A stretch of 64,000 bases of DNA from Leclercia adecarboxylata (GCF_006171285.1 NZ_CP040889.1:2356001-2420000); one strand, 5' to 3'. Positions 48,336-57,800 are shown, counted from the stretch's first letter. Notes: generated from the sequence alone by a model not told the origin. Program-made: numbers and translations.

Positions 48336-48919
48336 CAGCACACCTCCACGTGGGTGGTACGCGGGATCGCCAGCAGGCGCTCGCCGCAGGTCAGCAGCAG
48401 GTCGATCCCCAGCGGGAACGGGTGCGGGCGCTCGGTCAGCTCATGAATGATGCACTCCGGCAGCTGCGGGGCGACCATCCGTTCTTCGGCGATCCCGGCG
48501 CCGGTCAGGCGCAGCATGCGTCCGCCGCTCAGGCTGGAGACCTGCAAAATCAGGGTGGCGCTGGTCACGGGGGCCACGGCGGTGCCTTCGCTCAGGGCGT
48601 TGAGCTGCTCGTGGCTGATGTGCTCGTCGGCGACGGCGAACACCGCCTGCTGGGGCTGATCCACCAGCGGGGCGCTGGTATGAAAACGCAGGTTGCTGCT
48701 GACGATATCGTTGCTGACGGCGCCCGACAGCCACACCGGGGTGTCGTTATCGGCCAGGGTCAGCAGCACGCTGGTGGTGGCAAGGTTCAGCGGCTGCCAG
48801 CCATGCTTGAGCTGATGCAGCGAGACGATGACGCCCGGTTCGCTCATGGCTTTCAGCAGACGACGAAAACTGTGCTGGGCATCCTGCACGGCGAGGGTAA
48901 AAGCGGGATGAAGGGTCAT
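48335..48919 (-). CDS. phnH: C-P lyase core subunit PhnH
   Basis: PhnH is a 194-aa subunit of the PhnGHI(J) core, with the length of E. coli PhnH. The sequence runs [11 protein letters not shown] and [23 protein letters not shown] are typical. The start [12 protein letters not shown] overlaps phnG by 4 bases; upstream in-frame codons are rejected. Confidence 0.95.
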   Translation of the reverse strand: MTLHPAFTLAVQDAQHSFRRLLKAMSEPGVIVSLHQLKHGWQPLNLATTSVLLTLADNDTPVWLSGAVSNDIVSSNLRFHTSAPLVDQPQQAVFAVADEHISHEQLNALSEGTAVAPVTSATLILQVSSLSGGRMLRLTGAGIAEERMVAPQLPECIIHELTERPHPFPLGIDLLLTCGERLLAIPRTTHVEVC

Positions 48920-49368
48920 GCGTTGTCTCCGCGAACGAGCGTAAAGAAGTCGACCCGGCTGGTGTTCACTTCGGCCTGACGGGCAGCAAGGCGTGCGGCG
49001 CGATCGGCTTCCAGCGGGGCAATAACGGTTTCCATCAGGGCCTGAAAATGGGGGGCTTCCTGCAGCAGGGCGTCCACGACGGCGCACTGCTCGGCGTGGG
49101 TTTTGTTGCGCCCGAGCAGGTAGCTGTAGCCGAGCGTGCCGCTGGCGAGGCGCACCACGGCGCGGGTCAGGGTGGCGTCGCCGGCAAAGTAGCGTGCGCC
49201 GGTGCCGCCCATCCGGGCCTGGATCTGCACCAGCCCGCTCTGTGGGGCGCGGATCAGCTCATAAACCGGGGTCAGGCTCAGGGCCGACATCCGCGCCGCA
49301 AGTGCCGCAGGCTGGCTGTGGGCGAGCACGGCCATCCAGTGCTGACGGGTGGAGGTATCGAAGTGCAT
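48916..49368 (-). CDS. phnG: C-P lyase core subunit PhnG
   Basis: PhnG is a 150-aa core subunit, the length of E. coli PhnG. The stretch [20 protein letters not shown] is characteristic. It begins immediately after the phnF stop. Confidence 0.95.
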   Translation of the reverse strand: MHFDTSTRQHWMAVLAHSQPAALAARMSALSLTPVYELIRAPQSGLVQIQARMGGTGARYFAGDATLTRAVVRLASGTLGYSYLLGRNKTHAEQCAVVDALLQEAPHFQALMETVIAPLEADRAARLAARQAEVNTSRVDFFTLVRGDNA

Positions 49369-50094
49369 TCAGTGCTCCATGGTGAATTCAATCATGTCGG
49401 CGCGGGTCAGGCTGACGGAGTACTCCGTCGCGTTCACCTCGTCGTCACGGTGGTTAAGGGTGCGCACGCAGAGCAGGGGCGCCATGTTGGGGATCTCCAG
49501 CACCTTGCTCTCTTTAGCCTGGGCGCGGCGGGCGCTGATCCGCGTCTGGGTACGCTTCAGGGCGATCCCGGTGGCGTCGAACAGAAAGTCGTGCAGCGAG
49601 CCGCTGGTGAAATTTTGCAGCACCGGCCAGAGGGCCAGGTCCGCGAAGTAGTGGTCGATCTGGCAGACCGCCACGCCGTTGACCCGGCGCAGGGTGCGCA
49701 GGTGAACGACGTTGTCGCCCTCCGAAATCCCCAGCGCGTCGGCGACGTGGCTGGAGGCCGGACGCAGCACCGAGAGCAGTTTTTCGCTGGTGGGGTGGCT
49801 GCCCTGATCGAGCAGGTTCTGGCTGAAGCGCGCCTGGGCGTTGAGCGGGTAGTCGAACGGACGCATCAGCACCAGCACGCCGATGCCCTGACGGCGCTGG
49901 ACCCAGCCGCGCTCCACCAGCTGGTCAATGGCGCGGCGCAGAGTATGGCGGTTGACCTCATAGCGGTCGGCAAGCTGCTGTTCCGCAGGCAGGTAGTCGC
50001 CGCAGCGGTAGTGGGTACGCAGCTCCACTTCAAGCTTCGCGGCGATCTCTTGCCAGCGGGTCGGGTAACTGGTCGGATGTCTGGATAAGTGCAT
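49369..50094 (-). CDS. phnF: GntR/HutC-type regulator PhnF
   Basis: PhnF is a 241-aa transcription factor with an N-terminal GntR winged helix (DYLPAEQQLADRYEVNRHTLRRAI) and a UbiC/HutC ligand domain from about residue 80. It is thought to repress or tune the phn operon, though the E. coli operon is mainly PhoB-controlled. The start at 50094 matches E. coli (MHLS). It lies 20 bases after phnE. Confidence 0.94.
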   Translation of the reverse strand: MHLSRHPTSYPTRWQEIAAKLEVELRTHYRCGDYLPAEQQLADRYEVNRHTLRRAIDQLVERGWVQRRQGIGVLVLMRPFDYPLNAQARFSQNLLDQGSHPTSEKLLSVLRPASSHVADALGISEGDNVVHLRTLRRVNGVAVCQIDHYFADLALWPVLQNFTSGSLHDFLFDATGIALKRTQTRISARRAQAKESKVLEIPNMAPLLCVRTLNHRDDEVNATEYSVSLTRADMIEFTMEH

Positions 50095-50114
50095 ATAAAA
50101 CAATGCCTCGCTAC

Positions 50115-50894
50115 TCAGATGAAGTGCTTACGCAAACGTTGAGAGAGGAAGTCCAGCAGGCTGACGGTGATGATGATGAGCACCATCAGGGCGCAGGTTT
50201 GCTGGAACTGGAAGCCGCGAATCGCTTCCCACAGGGTGACGCCAATTCCGCCCGCGCCCACCATGCCGACCACCGTCGCCGAGCGGACGTTGGACTCAAA
50301 GCGGTAGAGGGAGTAGGAGATGAGCAGCGGCATGACCTGCGGCAGGACGCCGTAGAGGATCTCTTCCAGCTTGTTGGCGCCGGTGGCGCGAATGCCTTCG
50401 ACCGGGCCGGGCTCGATGGCTTCCACCGCTTCCGAAAGCAGTTTGGAGAGCACGCCGGTGGTGTGAATAAAAAGCGCCAGCACCCCGGCGAAGGGACCGA
50501 GACCGACGGCGACCACGAACAGCATCGCAAAGACCATTTCGTTGATGGCGCGGCAGGCGTCCATCAGGCGACGCACCGGCTGGTAAATCCACCAGGGCAC
50601 AATGTTATCGGCGCTCATCAGGCCAAACGGAATGGAGAGCACCACGGCCAGGGCGGTGCCCCAGACGGCGATTTGCAGGGTGACGGCCATTTCGCCGAGG
50701 TAGTCCTGCCACTGGCTGAAGTCCGGCGGGAAGAAGTCGGCGGCGAAGGTCGCCATGTTGCCGGAGTCACGTACCAGCGTCAGCGGGTCCATTTCCGCGC
50801 CTTTCCAGGAGACGACGAGCACCGCCAGCAGAACGGCCCAGCCGATCAGCGAAAACCAGCCGCGCTTTGGCGGTGGGAGAGTGATGGTTTGCAT
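50115..50894 (-). CDS. phnE: Phosphonate ABC transporter permease PhnE (intact)
   Basis: This 259-aa inner-membrane permease has about six helices and the EAA-like loop [22 protein letters not shown]. The frame is continuous. E. coli K-12 has an 8-bp duplication in this gene that makes the operon silent; no such duplication is seen here. It pairs with PhnC and PhnD for phosphonate uptake. Confidence 0.96.
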   Translation of the reverse strand: MQTITLPPPKRGWFSLIGWAVLLAVLVVSWKGAEMDPLTLVRDSGNMATFAADFFPPDFSQWQDYLGEMAVTLQIAVWGTALAVVLSIPFGLMSADNIVPWWIYQPVRRLMDACRAINEMVFAMLFVVAVGLGPFAGVLALFIHTTGVLSKLLSEAVEAIEPGPVEGIRATGANKLEEILYGVLPQVMPLLISYSLYRFESNVRSATVVGMVGAGGIGVTLWEAIRGFQFQQTCALMVLIIITVSLLDFLSQRLRKHFI

Positions 50895-50918
50895 GTGTTA
50901 TTCCGTGGCTCTTTGTGT

Positions 50919-50989
50919 GCCGGATGGCGCTACGCTTATCCGGCCTACGATCCGTAACGTAGGCCCGGTAAGCGAAGCGCCACCGGGCA
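50919..50989. repeat. REP/BIME pair between phnE and phnD
   Basis: GCCGGATGGCGCTACGCTTA runs on to TCCGGCC. It faces an inverted copy, AAGCGAAGCGCCACCGGGCA, around ACGTAGGCCCGG. It lies inside the phn operon and may stabilise the phnCD part of the mRNA. Confidence 0.92.
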
Positions 50990-50994
50990 AGGGG

Positions 50995-52011
50995 TTATTG
51001 CACCGCTTTACTTACGCTTGTCATGGCGCCCAGCGCGGCGGTCAGGCGGTCGAGATCGTCCAGCTGGGCCTGAATTTCAGACATCTTGCTGCTCTTCTCT
51101 TCCTCTTTCAGACCCTTGTTGTCCTTCACGCCCTGGATCTGTTTGAACAGCGCCAGCTGGCGGATAGGTACCAGCTGAAGGTCGCTGGAGGCGCGGAACG
51201 GTGCCCAGCCCAGACGTTCCAGCACGGTTTTCTCTTCCGGCGTTTTGCCGTAGTTCATAAAGAAGTCGTACACCTTGTCCTTGGTGCTTTCGGAGAGGTT
51301 TTTACGCCACACAATCGGGTCGCCCGGGATCAGCGGAGATTTCCAGATTACCTTCAGCTCTTTCAGCTTGTCCGGAGCGGACGTCTTCAGCTTGTCGAGG
51401 TTTTCGGTGTTGTTGGTGGCCACATCCACCTGCTTGTTGGCGACGGCCAGGGCATTGGTTTCATGCCCGGCGTTGACCGTGCGTTTGAATTCGCTGGTGG
51501 AGACGTTGTTTTTGGCGAAGACGTAGTAGCCAGGGACCAGGAAGCCCGAGGTGGAGTTCGGGTCGCCGTTGCCAAAGGTGAGCTCTTTACGTTTTGCGAG
51601 CATGTCCTGAAGGTTGTTGATCGGGCTGTCTTTGTTGACGATCAGCACGCTCCAGTAACCCGGGGAGCCGTCGGCGGCGACGGTTTGCGCAAAGACCTGA
51701 CCGTTAGCGCGATCCACCGCTTCCATGGCGGAGAGGTTGCCGTACCAGGCGATGTCCACTTTGTTAAAGCGCATTCCCTGGATGATGCCCGCGTAGTCCG
51801 GGGCGAAGAAGGCGTTCACTTTGATCCCCAGTTTGGTTTCCATATCCTTCAGGAAAGGTTCCCACTGTGGCTTCAGGTTCTGCTGTGATTCCGTCGAAAT
51901 GATGCCGAAGTTCAGCGCTTTTTCCTGCTCCTCAGCGAACGCCGGGCTTAACAGGGTGCTGATGCTGAACATGCTGGTGAAGGCCAGCGCGGCAACCGTT
52001 TTATAGCTCAT
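50995..52011 (-). CDS. phnD: Phosphonate-binding periplasmic protein
   Basis: This 338-aa protein, equal in length to E. coli PhnD, has a signal peptide ending SPAFAEEQEK. Ligand-contacting runs include GNGDPNSTSGFLVPGYYVFAK and NAGHETNALAVANKQVDVATN. It binds 2-aminoethylphosphonate and related compounds. Start at 52011 (MSYKTV), six bases after GAGGA; an ATG two codons earlier is closer than ribosomes allow. Confidence 0.96.
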   Translation of the reverse strand: MSYKTVAALAFTSMFSISTLLSPAFAEEQEKALNFGIISTESQQNLKPQWEPFLKDMETKLGIKVNAFFAPDYAGIIQGMRFNKVDIAWYGNLSAMEAVDRANGQVFAQTVAADGSPGYWSVLIVNKDSPINNLQDMLAKRKELTFGNGDPNSTSGFLVPGYYVFAKNNVSTSEFKRTVNAGHETNALAVANKQVDVATNNTENLDKLKTSAPDKLKELKVIWKSPLIPGDPIVWRKNLSESTKDKVYDFFMNYGKTPEEKTVLERLGWAPFRASSDLQLVPIRQLALFKQIQGVKDNKGLKEEEKSSKMSEIQAQLDDLDRLTAALGAMTSVSKAVQ

Positions 52012-52034
52012 TTCCATTCCTCATTGTGGGGACG

Positions 52035-52823
52035 TTAAGCAGCCTGCGCGCTCTCTTCGACGCGATTTATGCTGCGGTAGAGATGGTCAAAACGTTCGTT
52101 ATCAAACTGATGGCTGGCGCCATCGAAGAAGACGTGGTCCTGACGCAGGGCGACGATGCGCTCGCAGTAGCGCAGGGCGTAATCCACCTGATGCAGCGTC
52201 ACCACGATGGTGATGCCGTCTTTCTGGTTGATGTCGCGCAGGGTCTCCATGACGATGCGCGCCGACTCCGGATCCAGCGAGGCAATCGGCTCATCGGCGA
52301 GAATGATTTTGGCTTTCTGCATCAGCGCCCGGGCAATTGCCACGCGCTGCTGTTGTCCACCGGACAGGGTGGAGACGCGCTGGTGGGCGAAATGGGCCAT
52401 GCCGACGCGGGCCAGCGCCTGCAGCGCCTCCTGCTTCTGGGCTGGGGAGAACCAGCGCAGGCAGGTGCGCCAGAACGGGGTGCTGCCGAGGGCGCCGATC
52501 AGCACGTTCTCCAGCACCGTCAGGCGATTCACCAGGTTGAACTGCTGGAAGATGTAGCCGGTCTGGGCGCGGCTTTTACGGATATCACTCGCCAGACGGC
52601 CCGCGCGCTGCACGGTGTTGCCCAGCAGCTCTACAAAGCTTTCCGACGTTTTATCGCAGGTGATAAGGCCGCTTAGGTGGCGCAGAAGGGTGGATTTACC
52701 GGAACCGGACGGCCCGAGCAGCGCTACCATTTCGCCCTGATGGACGGTCAGATCAACGGCATGCAGAGCCTTGTTATGATGGAAGGTCTTGCTCAGCTTC
52801 TCGACGCGGATGACAGTGTGCAT
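52035..52823 (-). CDS. phnC: Phosphonate ABC transporter ATPase
   Basis: PhnC powers phosphonate import. The 262-aa protein has Walker [15 protein letters not shown], signature TLSGGQQQRVAIARA and Walker B IILADEPIASLDPES. It is the first gene of the operon phnCDEFGHIJKLMNOP. Confidence 0.97.
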   Translation of the reverse strand: MHTVIRVEKLSKTFHHNKALHAVDLTVHQGEMVALLGPSGSGKSTLLRHLSGLITCDKTSESFVELLGNTVQRAGRLASDIRKSRAQTGYIFQQFNLVNRLTVLENVLIGALGSTPFWRTCLRWFSPAQKQEALQALARVGMAHFAHQRVSTLSGGQQQRVAIARALMQKAKIILADEPIASLDPESARIVMETLRDINQKDGITIVVTLHQVDYALRYCERIVALRQDHVFFDGASHQFDNERFDHLYRSINRVEESAQAA

Positions 52824-52868
52824 GGGTGAGGCCTCGATTCGAATGTGGCCTCATGCTGGCGGATCAAT

Positions 52869-52892
52869 GTGACATTTAGGTTAAGTGTTAGT
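52869..52892 (-). promoter_or_regulatory. Weak Pho-box-like region upstream of phnC
   Basis: The minus strand reads CTAACACTTAACCTAAATGTCACA. The right part ATGTCAC fits one PhoB half-site (CTGTCAN); the left half is degenerate. It lies about 46 bases upstream of phnC, where E. coli has a Pho box. Confidence 0.4.
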
Positions 52893-52957
52893 TGCGGGAG
52901 TTTGAAGAGTTGAGGTGAAAGCGATGACAGGCGGAGGCATGGCCCCCGCCGACGGGA

Positions 52958-53389
52958 TCACGGTTGTTTAACGACGTTGATCATCCAGGGAACGCCGAAC
53001 TTATCGGTCACTTTACCGAAACCGTGCGCCCAGAAGGTCTCCTGCCAGGCCATATCAACCGTGCCGCCTGCGGCAAGGCTGTCGAACCAGCGTTTGCCCT
53101 CGGCCACGTCCTGGGTATCAAGTACCAGGGTAAACCCGGCGTAGGTGCCATTACCGCTGAGCGTGCCGTCGCTCATCATGATGTCGCTGCCGGCGATGCG
53201 GACGTTGGAGTGGGCGATAGCGGAGTCGGGGAACTGCATGCCGGACGGACAGCCCTCTTCGCTGTTGTCGTCTTTGGGCATGTCACCGAAGGTCATTTTA
53301 TAAAGGAGTTCTGCGCCAATGGCCTGCTGGTAGAAGGCGATGGCCTCTTCGCAGTTGCCGGCGAAAGAGATGTAGGGACTTAACGGCAT
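52958..53389 (-). CDS. yjdN: PhnB/YjdN family glyoxalase-fold protein
   Basis: This 143-aa VOC-superfamily protein of the PhnB type has the runs PYISFAGNCEEAIAFYQQAIG and WGHGFGK-like WAHGFGKVTDKFGVPWMIN. No reaction is known. It is not required for phosphonate use. The start MPLSPYISF is chosen by homology; an upstream extension is rejected. Confidence 0.92.
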   Translation of the reverse strand: MPLSPYISFAGNCEEAIAFYQQAIGAELLYKMTFGDMPKDDNSEEGCPSGMQFPDSAIAHSNVRIAGSDIMMSDGTLSGNGTYAGFTLVLDTQDVAEGKRWFDSLAAGGTVDMAWQETFWAHGFGKVTDKFGVPWMINVVKQP

Positions 53390-53431
53390 AATCGTTACCT
53401 CAGGTAAGAGAAGCTCAGTAAGTCTAGTCAT

Positions 53432-53508
53432 TGTAGGCCCGGATCGCTGCGCGCCACCGGGCGCTTTTGCCGGATGCGCTACGCTTATCCGGCCTACAAA
53501 ACTACAAA
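53432..53508. repeat. REP/BIME pair between yjdN and yjdM
   Basis: TGTAGGCCCGGATCGCTGCG and CGCCACCGGGCG face GCCGGATGCGCTACGCTTAT, which ends CCGGCCTACA. It lies between two genes on the same strand. Confidence 0.92.
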
Positions 53509-53513
53509 ACAAA

Positions 53514-53849
53514 TCAGTTCTTTTTCACGAACTCGGATTTGAGCTTCATTGGGCCGAAGCCGTCAATTTTGCAGTCTATGTTGTGATCGCCCTCGACCAG
53601 ACGAATGCCTTTCACTTTGGTGCCGATCTTCAGCATTGACGAGCTGCCTTTTACCTTCAGATCTTTAATGACGGTGACGTTATCGCCATCCGCCAGCAGA
53701 TTGCCGTTGGCATCTTTGACGATCAGTTCGTCGCTCTCTGCTGCGGGCTCTGCGTTATTCCATTCGTAAGCGCATTCCGGGCAGATAAACATACCGTTAT
53801 CTTCGTAGGTGTATTCAGAGTTGCATTTTGGACAGTGTGGAAGCTGCAT
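53514..53849 (-). CDS. yjdM: YjdM (PhnA) zinc-ribbon protein
   Basis: This 111-aa protein has a four-cysteine zinc ribbon ([21 protein letters not shown]) and a C-terminal SH3-like barrel. It was once named PhnA but is not part of C-P lyase, and its function is unknown. The length equals that of E. coli. Start at MQLPHCPKC; upstream in-frame codons are rejected. Confidence 0.94.
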   Translation of the reverse strand: MQLPHCPKCNSEYTYEDNGMFICPECAYEWNNAEPAAESDELIVKDANGNLLADGDNVTVIKDLKVKGSSSMLKIGTKVKGIRLVEGDHNIDCKIDGFGPMKLKSEFVKKN

Positions 53850-54056
53850 GGTGTTCTCCTCAAAATAGTGCGAACCGGCGGCAATAAGGCCCGCCAAAAA
53901 TCGACAGGTTGTCGAAAAAGGCGGCAAGTATAGCGCATGTCCTTACTGTTGTCGGTGATATTATTTTTCGCTTTTGTCCAAAAAAGCGTTTTCAGTGACA
54001 TTGTTTGTCAGTGACTCAGGTAATGATAAGTCTCAGGCACAGGAGGAGAAACTCTT

Positions 54057-54242
54057 ATGAATGAAAGCAATAATATTTATTGCGGCAAATTGATACGCCG
54101 TACTATTTCAGATAAGGTTAAGGTGCTAATGATATTCACCGTAAATGTTTTTAAAGCCATCCCCGATCCACAAAGGGGTGAATTACCCCTCATTTTTGGT
54201 GGGCGATTAAAGATGGTTTATCCTGAAATTTCGTCAATTTGA
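54057..54242 (+). CDS. Possible small leader ORF upstream of crfC
   Basis: A 61-codon frame begins with ATG eight bases after the very strong ribosome site AGGAGGAG. The product is basic, with one hydrophobic patch (KVLMIFTVNVFKA), and is unlike any protein I know. A terminator-like hairpin lies within the frame, so it may be a leader peptide or part of an untranslated RNA. Its reality as a protein is uncertain. Confidence 0.4.
   Translation: MNESNNIYCGKLIRRTISDKVKVLMIFTVNVFKAIPDPQRGELPLIFGGRLKMVYPEISSI
54174..54196 (+). terminator. Terminator-like hairpin inside the leader ORF
   Basis: AGGGGT-GAATT-ACCCCT is followed by CATTTTT. A plus-strand transcript starting near 54000 could end here unless a ribosome covers the hairpin. 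Confidence 0.5.
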
Positions 54243-54439
54243 GCTACGCTCTTTATCTTTCGGTTTCCCTGACCGAAGGAGCGTGCTCCGCTGCTTTACG
54301 CGCCGGAAGAATATATTTTATTGCCATCAAGCAATTATATTGCGTCGAACATATTTGCTACACGGAATCATATAAGCCGATCCTTCATTCTTAAAATAAT
54401 TCGGTTATATAAAATTTGTGTTAAGGGAAGGCTTTTACC

Positions 54440-56797
54440 ATGCACACACAAACAATATTTGAGTTAAGCCAGGAAGCAGAAAGGCTGCTGCAACTCTCCT
54501 TGCAGAATCTCGATGCGCTGAGCGCCATGCCTGTTGCGATGCTGGACAACGCGACGTCGGCCCTTACCGGCGAAACCAGTAACATATTACCTCTGCACTT
54601 TAGTGCCCGTGGCTTAGAAGCGCAGCAGTCGATGCTGAATAATGAGCTGCGCAAAATTACCCGTCTGGAGATGGTGCTGGCGATCGTGGGCACCATGAAA
54701 GCCGGGAAGTCCACCACCATCAACGCCATCGTGGGCACCGAGGTGTTGCCCAACCGCAACCGCCCGATGACCGCGTTGCCGACGCTGATCCGCCATACCC
54801 CGGGCCAGAAAGAGCCGGTGCTGCATTTTTCTCACGTGGCGCCGATCGATACATTAATAAAACAGATGCAAAAGAAGCTCGCCAATTTCGATCGTGGCAA
54901 GCTGGCCCAGCAACTTGAAATTGATAAAGATATGAATGCGCTGCTGGGGCGCATTGAATCCGGCGAGGCATTTGAAAAACATTATTTGGGTGCGCAGCCA
55001 ATATTTAACTGTTTAAAAAACCTTAACGATTTAGTGCGCCTTTCCCAGGCGCTGGGAACCGATTTTCCGTTTTCGGCCTATGCCGCAATTGAAAATATCC
55101 CGGTTATTGAAGTGGAATTTGTTCATCTGGCCGGGCTGGACGCGCATCTGGGGCAATTAACCCTGCTGGACACCCCGGGGCCGAACGAGGCCGGGCAGCC
55201 TCATCTGCAAAAAATGCTCACCGAGCAGCTCTCACGTGCCTCGGCGGTGCTGGCGGTGATGGACTATACGCAGCTGAAGTCGATTTCGGATGCCGAAGTG
55301 CGGCTGGCTATTTCTGCCGTCAGCAAATCGGTCCCGCTGTATGCGCTGGTCAATAAATTCGATCAGAAAGACCGTAACAGCGACGATGAAGAGCAGGTGC
55401 GGGCGATGATATCCGGCACCCTGATGAAAGGCCACATCTCTCCGGGCCAGATCTTCCCGGTGTCGTCGATGTGGGGATACCTGGCGAACCGCGCCCGTCA
55501 TGAGCTGACGCAGCACGGTAAGCTGCCGGATCACCAGGAGCAGCGCTGGGTGCAGGATTTTGCCGAAGCCGCGCTGGGCCGCCGCTGGCGGACTGCCGAT
55601 CTGGACGATATTGAACATGTTCGCCACTCCGCCGATCTGCTGTGGGAGGACTCCCTCTTCGAGCAGCCGATCCGCAAGCTGATTCACGCCGCCTACGCTA
55701 ACGCCTCGCTCTACGCGCTACGTTCGGCGTCGCATAAGCTGCTGAACTATGCCCAGAACGCCCGCGAATATCTGGATTTCCGCTATCAGGGGCTGACGGT
55801 GGCCTTTGAGGAGCTGGAGCTAAATATCGCCCGGCTGGAAGAGGATATGGCGCTGCTGCAGTCCCGCCAGGCGTCGGTGAGCGATGAGGTGAGGCATGAG
55901 GTTAGCCAGGCGCTGACGGCAACCGATCTGTTTATCAGCACCCAGCAGAGCGATATCAAACTTGCGGTAAAGCACATCTTCAACCCGGACAATTTGCTGG
56001 ATCTGGCCGGGTTTAATCCGCATACGCTGCATGCCGATGCGTTAGCGACGCCCGGCCAGCTGGTGCTTGAGGATGAAGGCCAGGCGCAGATCCTGCTGAG
56101 CAAAATCCGCTCCTCCTGCGAAATGATCATGCTGGATGCGCAGGCCAAAATCGGCCGCGAGCTGGCGCTGCGGTTTGACCAGCTGGAAACCACTCTGGCC
56201 CGCTCGCTGAACGACGCCATGCGTCCGATTGAGACGCGCATTAAAGAGGAGTTAAGCCACGCCGGTTTCCGCGCGCGGATCAGCTTCCCGGCGTTTCAGG
56301 CGAACCAGCTTAACTTCAACACCCGGAGCCTGTTCAGCGACGCTATCGCCCAGGAGAGTCAGCCCGCCAGCCAGGCGCAGGGAGCCAGCAGCGCGTTGCG
56401 CGAGACGGTCTCCCGCTGGTTGAACAATCCGGGCTGGGGCTGGGAAGATTACGTGATGACGCGGACGCGATACGTTATCAACGTGTCACAGCTTCATGAA
56501 AAATTTAAACAGCATATAGATCACTTTTGTGAACAAATTCGTAAAGCTTTGGCGGCGCAGGTCGATGTCTCTGTTACAGCAGGTATGGCAACATTCTTTG
56601 CGGAATTCTCGTTATGCCTTGCTGGGTTACAGGAAAGCTTGCGTGATAGCCTCGCAGTGCGCCAGCAAAATGAGCATGCCACACGGGCGCTCAGCCAGCT
56701 GCTGCAGCAATGTATTACCACTGCGACGTGGATTCAGGAAGATACCCGACTGTTACGCGATGATATTCAAACGCTATTCGCGGCAGAGCAACCATGA
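54440..56797 (+). CDS. crfC: Dynamin-like clamp-binding protein CrfC (YjdA)
   Basis: CrfC is a large GTPase-like protein that binds the replication clamp and helps position sister nucleoids in E. coli. The 785-aa protein has P-loop GTMKAGKSTTINAIVG at residue 84 onward, switch II LLDTPGPNEAG and the G4 motif NKFDQKD. The N-terminal QLSL at 18-21 may be the clamp-binding segment. The middle and C-terminal parts are long helices, with more residues than the E. coli protein (742). It overlaps yjcZ by 4 bases. Confidence 0.93.
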   Translation: MHTQTIFELSQEAERLLQLSLQNLDALSAMPVAMLDNATSALTGETSNILPLHFSARGLEAQQSMLNNELRKITRLEMVLAIVGTMKAGKSTTINAIVGTEVLPNRNRPMTALPTLIRHTPGQKEPVLHFSHVAPIDTLIKQMQKKLANFDRGKLAQQLEIDKDMNALLGRIESGEAFEKHYLGAQPIFNCLKNLNDLVRLSQALGTDFPFSAYAAIENIPVIEVEFVHLAGLDAHLGQLTLLDTPGPNEAGQPHLQKMLTEQLSRASAVLAVMDYTQLKSISDAEVRLAISAVSKSVPLYALVNKFDQKDRNSDDEEQVRAMISGTLMKGHISPGQIFPVSSMWGYLANRARHELTQHGKLPDHQEQRWVQDFAEAALGRRWRTADLDDIEHVRHSADLLWEDSLFEQPIRKLIHAAYANASLYALRSASHKLLNYAQNAREYLDFRYQGLTVAFEELELNIARLEEDMALLQSRQASVSDEVRHEVSQALTATDLFISTQQSDIKLAVKHIFNPDNLLDLAGFNPHTLHADALATPGQLVLEDEGQAQILLSKIRSSCEMIMLDAQAKIGRELALRFDQLETTLARSLNDAMRPIETRIKEELSHAGFRARISFPAFQANQLNFNTRSLFSDAIAQESQPASQAQGASSALRETVSRWLNNPGWGWEDYVMTRTRYVINVSQLHEKFKQHIDHFCEQIRKALAAQVDVSVTAGMATFFAEFSLCLAGLQESLRDSLAVRQQNEHATRALSQLLQQCITTATWIQEDTRLLRDDIQTLFAAEQP

Positions 56798-57672
56798 CAA
56801 AACACTTACTGGACGGTCCCGGACGGACGCTGGAATGTATCCATCCTAAATTTATGGTCGACCTGGTACAGGGGGCTGACGCGCAGCGTCATACCTCTGT
56901 GGCGTCGCAACAGCAGCACTTTCGTGAACGTTTAACCCAGGAGATCATGGCGCAGACTCAGCTTCGCCAGTGGGCCATGGGGGGAATGTTCAGCGAAAAT
57001 GCTGTGCTGCGGCTCGGGCTGGCAGAGAAGCTGGCGGGGATGTTTGACCCCGGCCATCTGGCATTGACCCGGATGACGCAAATCCTCACCACCCTGCGCC
57101 AGCAGGCCAGCCTGCGTAATCAGCCAGCCATCGGGCTGGTGCATCAGTACGAGACCCTCGCTGCCCATTTCCAGCAACGTGCACAGTTTAAAGAGAAAGC
57201 CTTAACCCAGCGCGGATTAACGGTGCAGGCCGGCGTTCACAGCGAGCAGATTTTTACCCGCTGGCGGGCCGGACACTATGACGGCTGGTCGCTGGCCGGG
57301 CGCGGTTATGTGGCGCTGGAGGAGCTGCGCTGGGGAGCGTTTGGTGACGCCTGCCGGCTGGCGAATGCGGACGTCAGCGCCATGCTGAAAGATAACCTGT
57401 GCAGCATGGTGGCGAACTATCTGGCACAGGGGATCAACGCCGCGCCCAACACCCGTCATTTCTATCACCAGTGGCTGACCACGCCCGGTACGCCGGGGAT
57501 TATCGATCATAAAGACATGCTGGGCTGGCTGGGGGACTGGTGTGATACCGACAGGCATCCGGTGTGCTGGTCGGTGACGCAGAGCTGGCAGAACGTGGCA
57601 TTGGGGATGCCGAGGCTGTGTTCGGCGGCCAGGCTGGCAAAAGCGATGGTGGGTGAGGTGTTTGGGGAGTAA
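56794..57672 (+). CDS. yjcZ: YjcZ family protein
   Basis: This 292-aa protein, the same length as E. coli YjcZ, has no known domain. It is helical and rich in glutamine and histidine near the N-terminus. The ATGA overlap with crfC means both are made from one mRNA, suggesting a joint function. Overproduction of YjcZ is reported to affect motility or c-di-GMP phenotypes in E. coli, but its mechanism is unknown. Confidence 0.92.
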   Translation: MTKHLLDGPGRTLECIHPKFMVDLVQGADAQRHTSVASQQQHFRERLTQEIMAQTQLRQWAMGGMFSENAVLRLGLAEKLAGMFDPGHLALTRMTQILTTLRQQASLRNQPAIGLVHQYETLAAHFQQRAQFKEKALTQRGLTVQAGVHSEQIFTRWRAGHYDGWSLAGRGYVALEELRWGAFGDACRLANADVSAMLKDNLCSMVANYLAQGINAAPNTRHFYHQWLTTPGTPGIIDHKDMLGWLGDWCDTDRHPVCWSVTQSWQNVALGMPRLCSAARLAKAMVGEVFGE

Positions 57673-57688
57673 GGGTTGGCACGGTTAG

Positions 57689-57725
57689 CCCCCTCTCCCT
57701 TGAGGGAGAGGGTTGGGGTGAGGGG
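57689..57725. repeat. CCCTCTCCCC-family repeat after yjcZ
   Basis: CCCCCTCTCCCTTGAGGGAG continues as AGGGTTGGGGTGAGGGGG. It begins 17 bases after the yjcZ stop. Confidence 0.88.
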
Positions 57726-57800
57726 GAATATGCGGCACCGATGGTTTTTCCGTTCACTTCCAGAGCAGCGCTCCTTTGTAAACAACGTCAACTGTGAACG

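Larger units (their letters stand above)
53850..54439. other. 590-bp region between divergent yjdM and crfC
   Basis: The region probably holds the yjdM promoter on the left. It contains a small ORF with a strong ribosome site (54057-54242), an embedded terminator-like hairpin and, near 54285-54296, the palindrome GGAGCGTGCTCC. The right third is AT-rich and likely contains the crfC promoter. Confidence 0.6.

Noticed and set aside
47292..50088. Long plus-strand frames opposite phnF-phnI
   Set aside because: These mirror the phn genes, which match E. coli proteins at exact lengths; the mirror frames have no known domains.
50115..50894. K-12-like frameshift in phnE
   Set aside because: I looked for the 8-base duplication. 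The frame is continuous over 259 residues.
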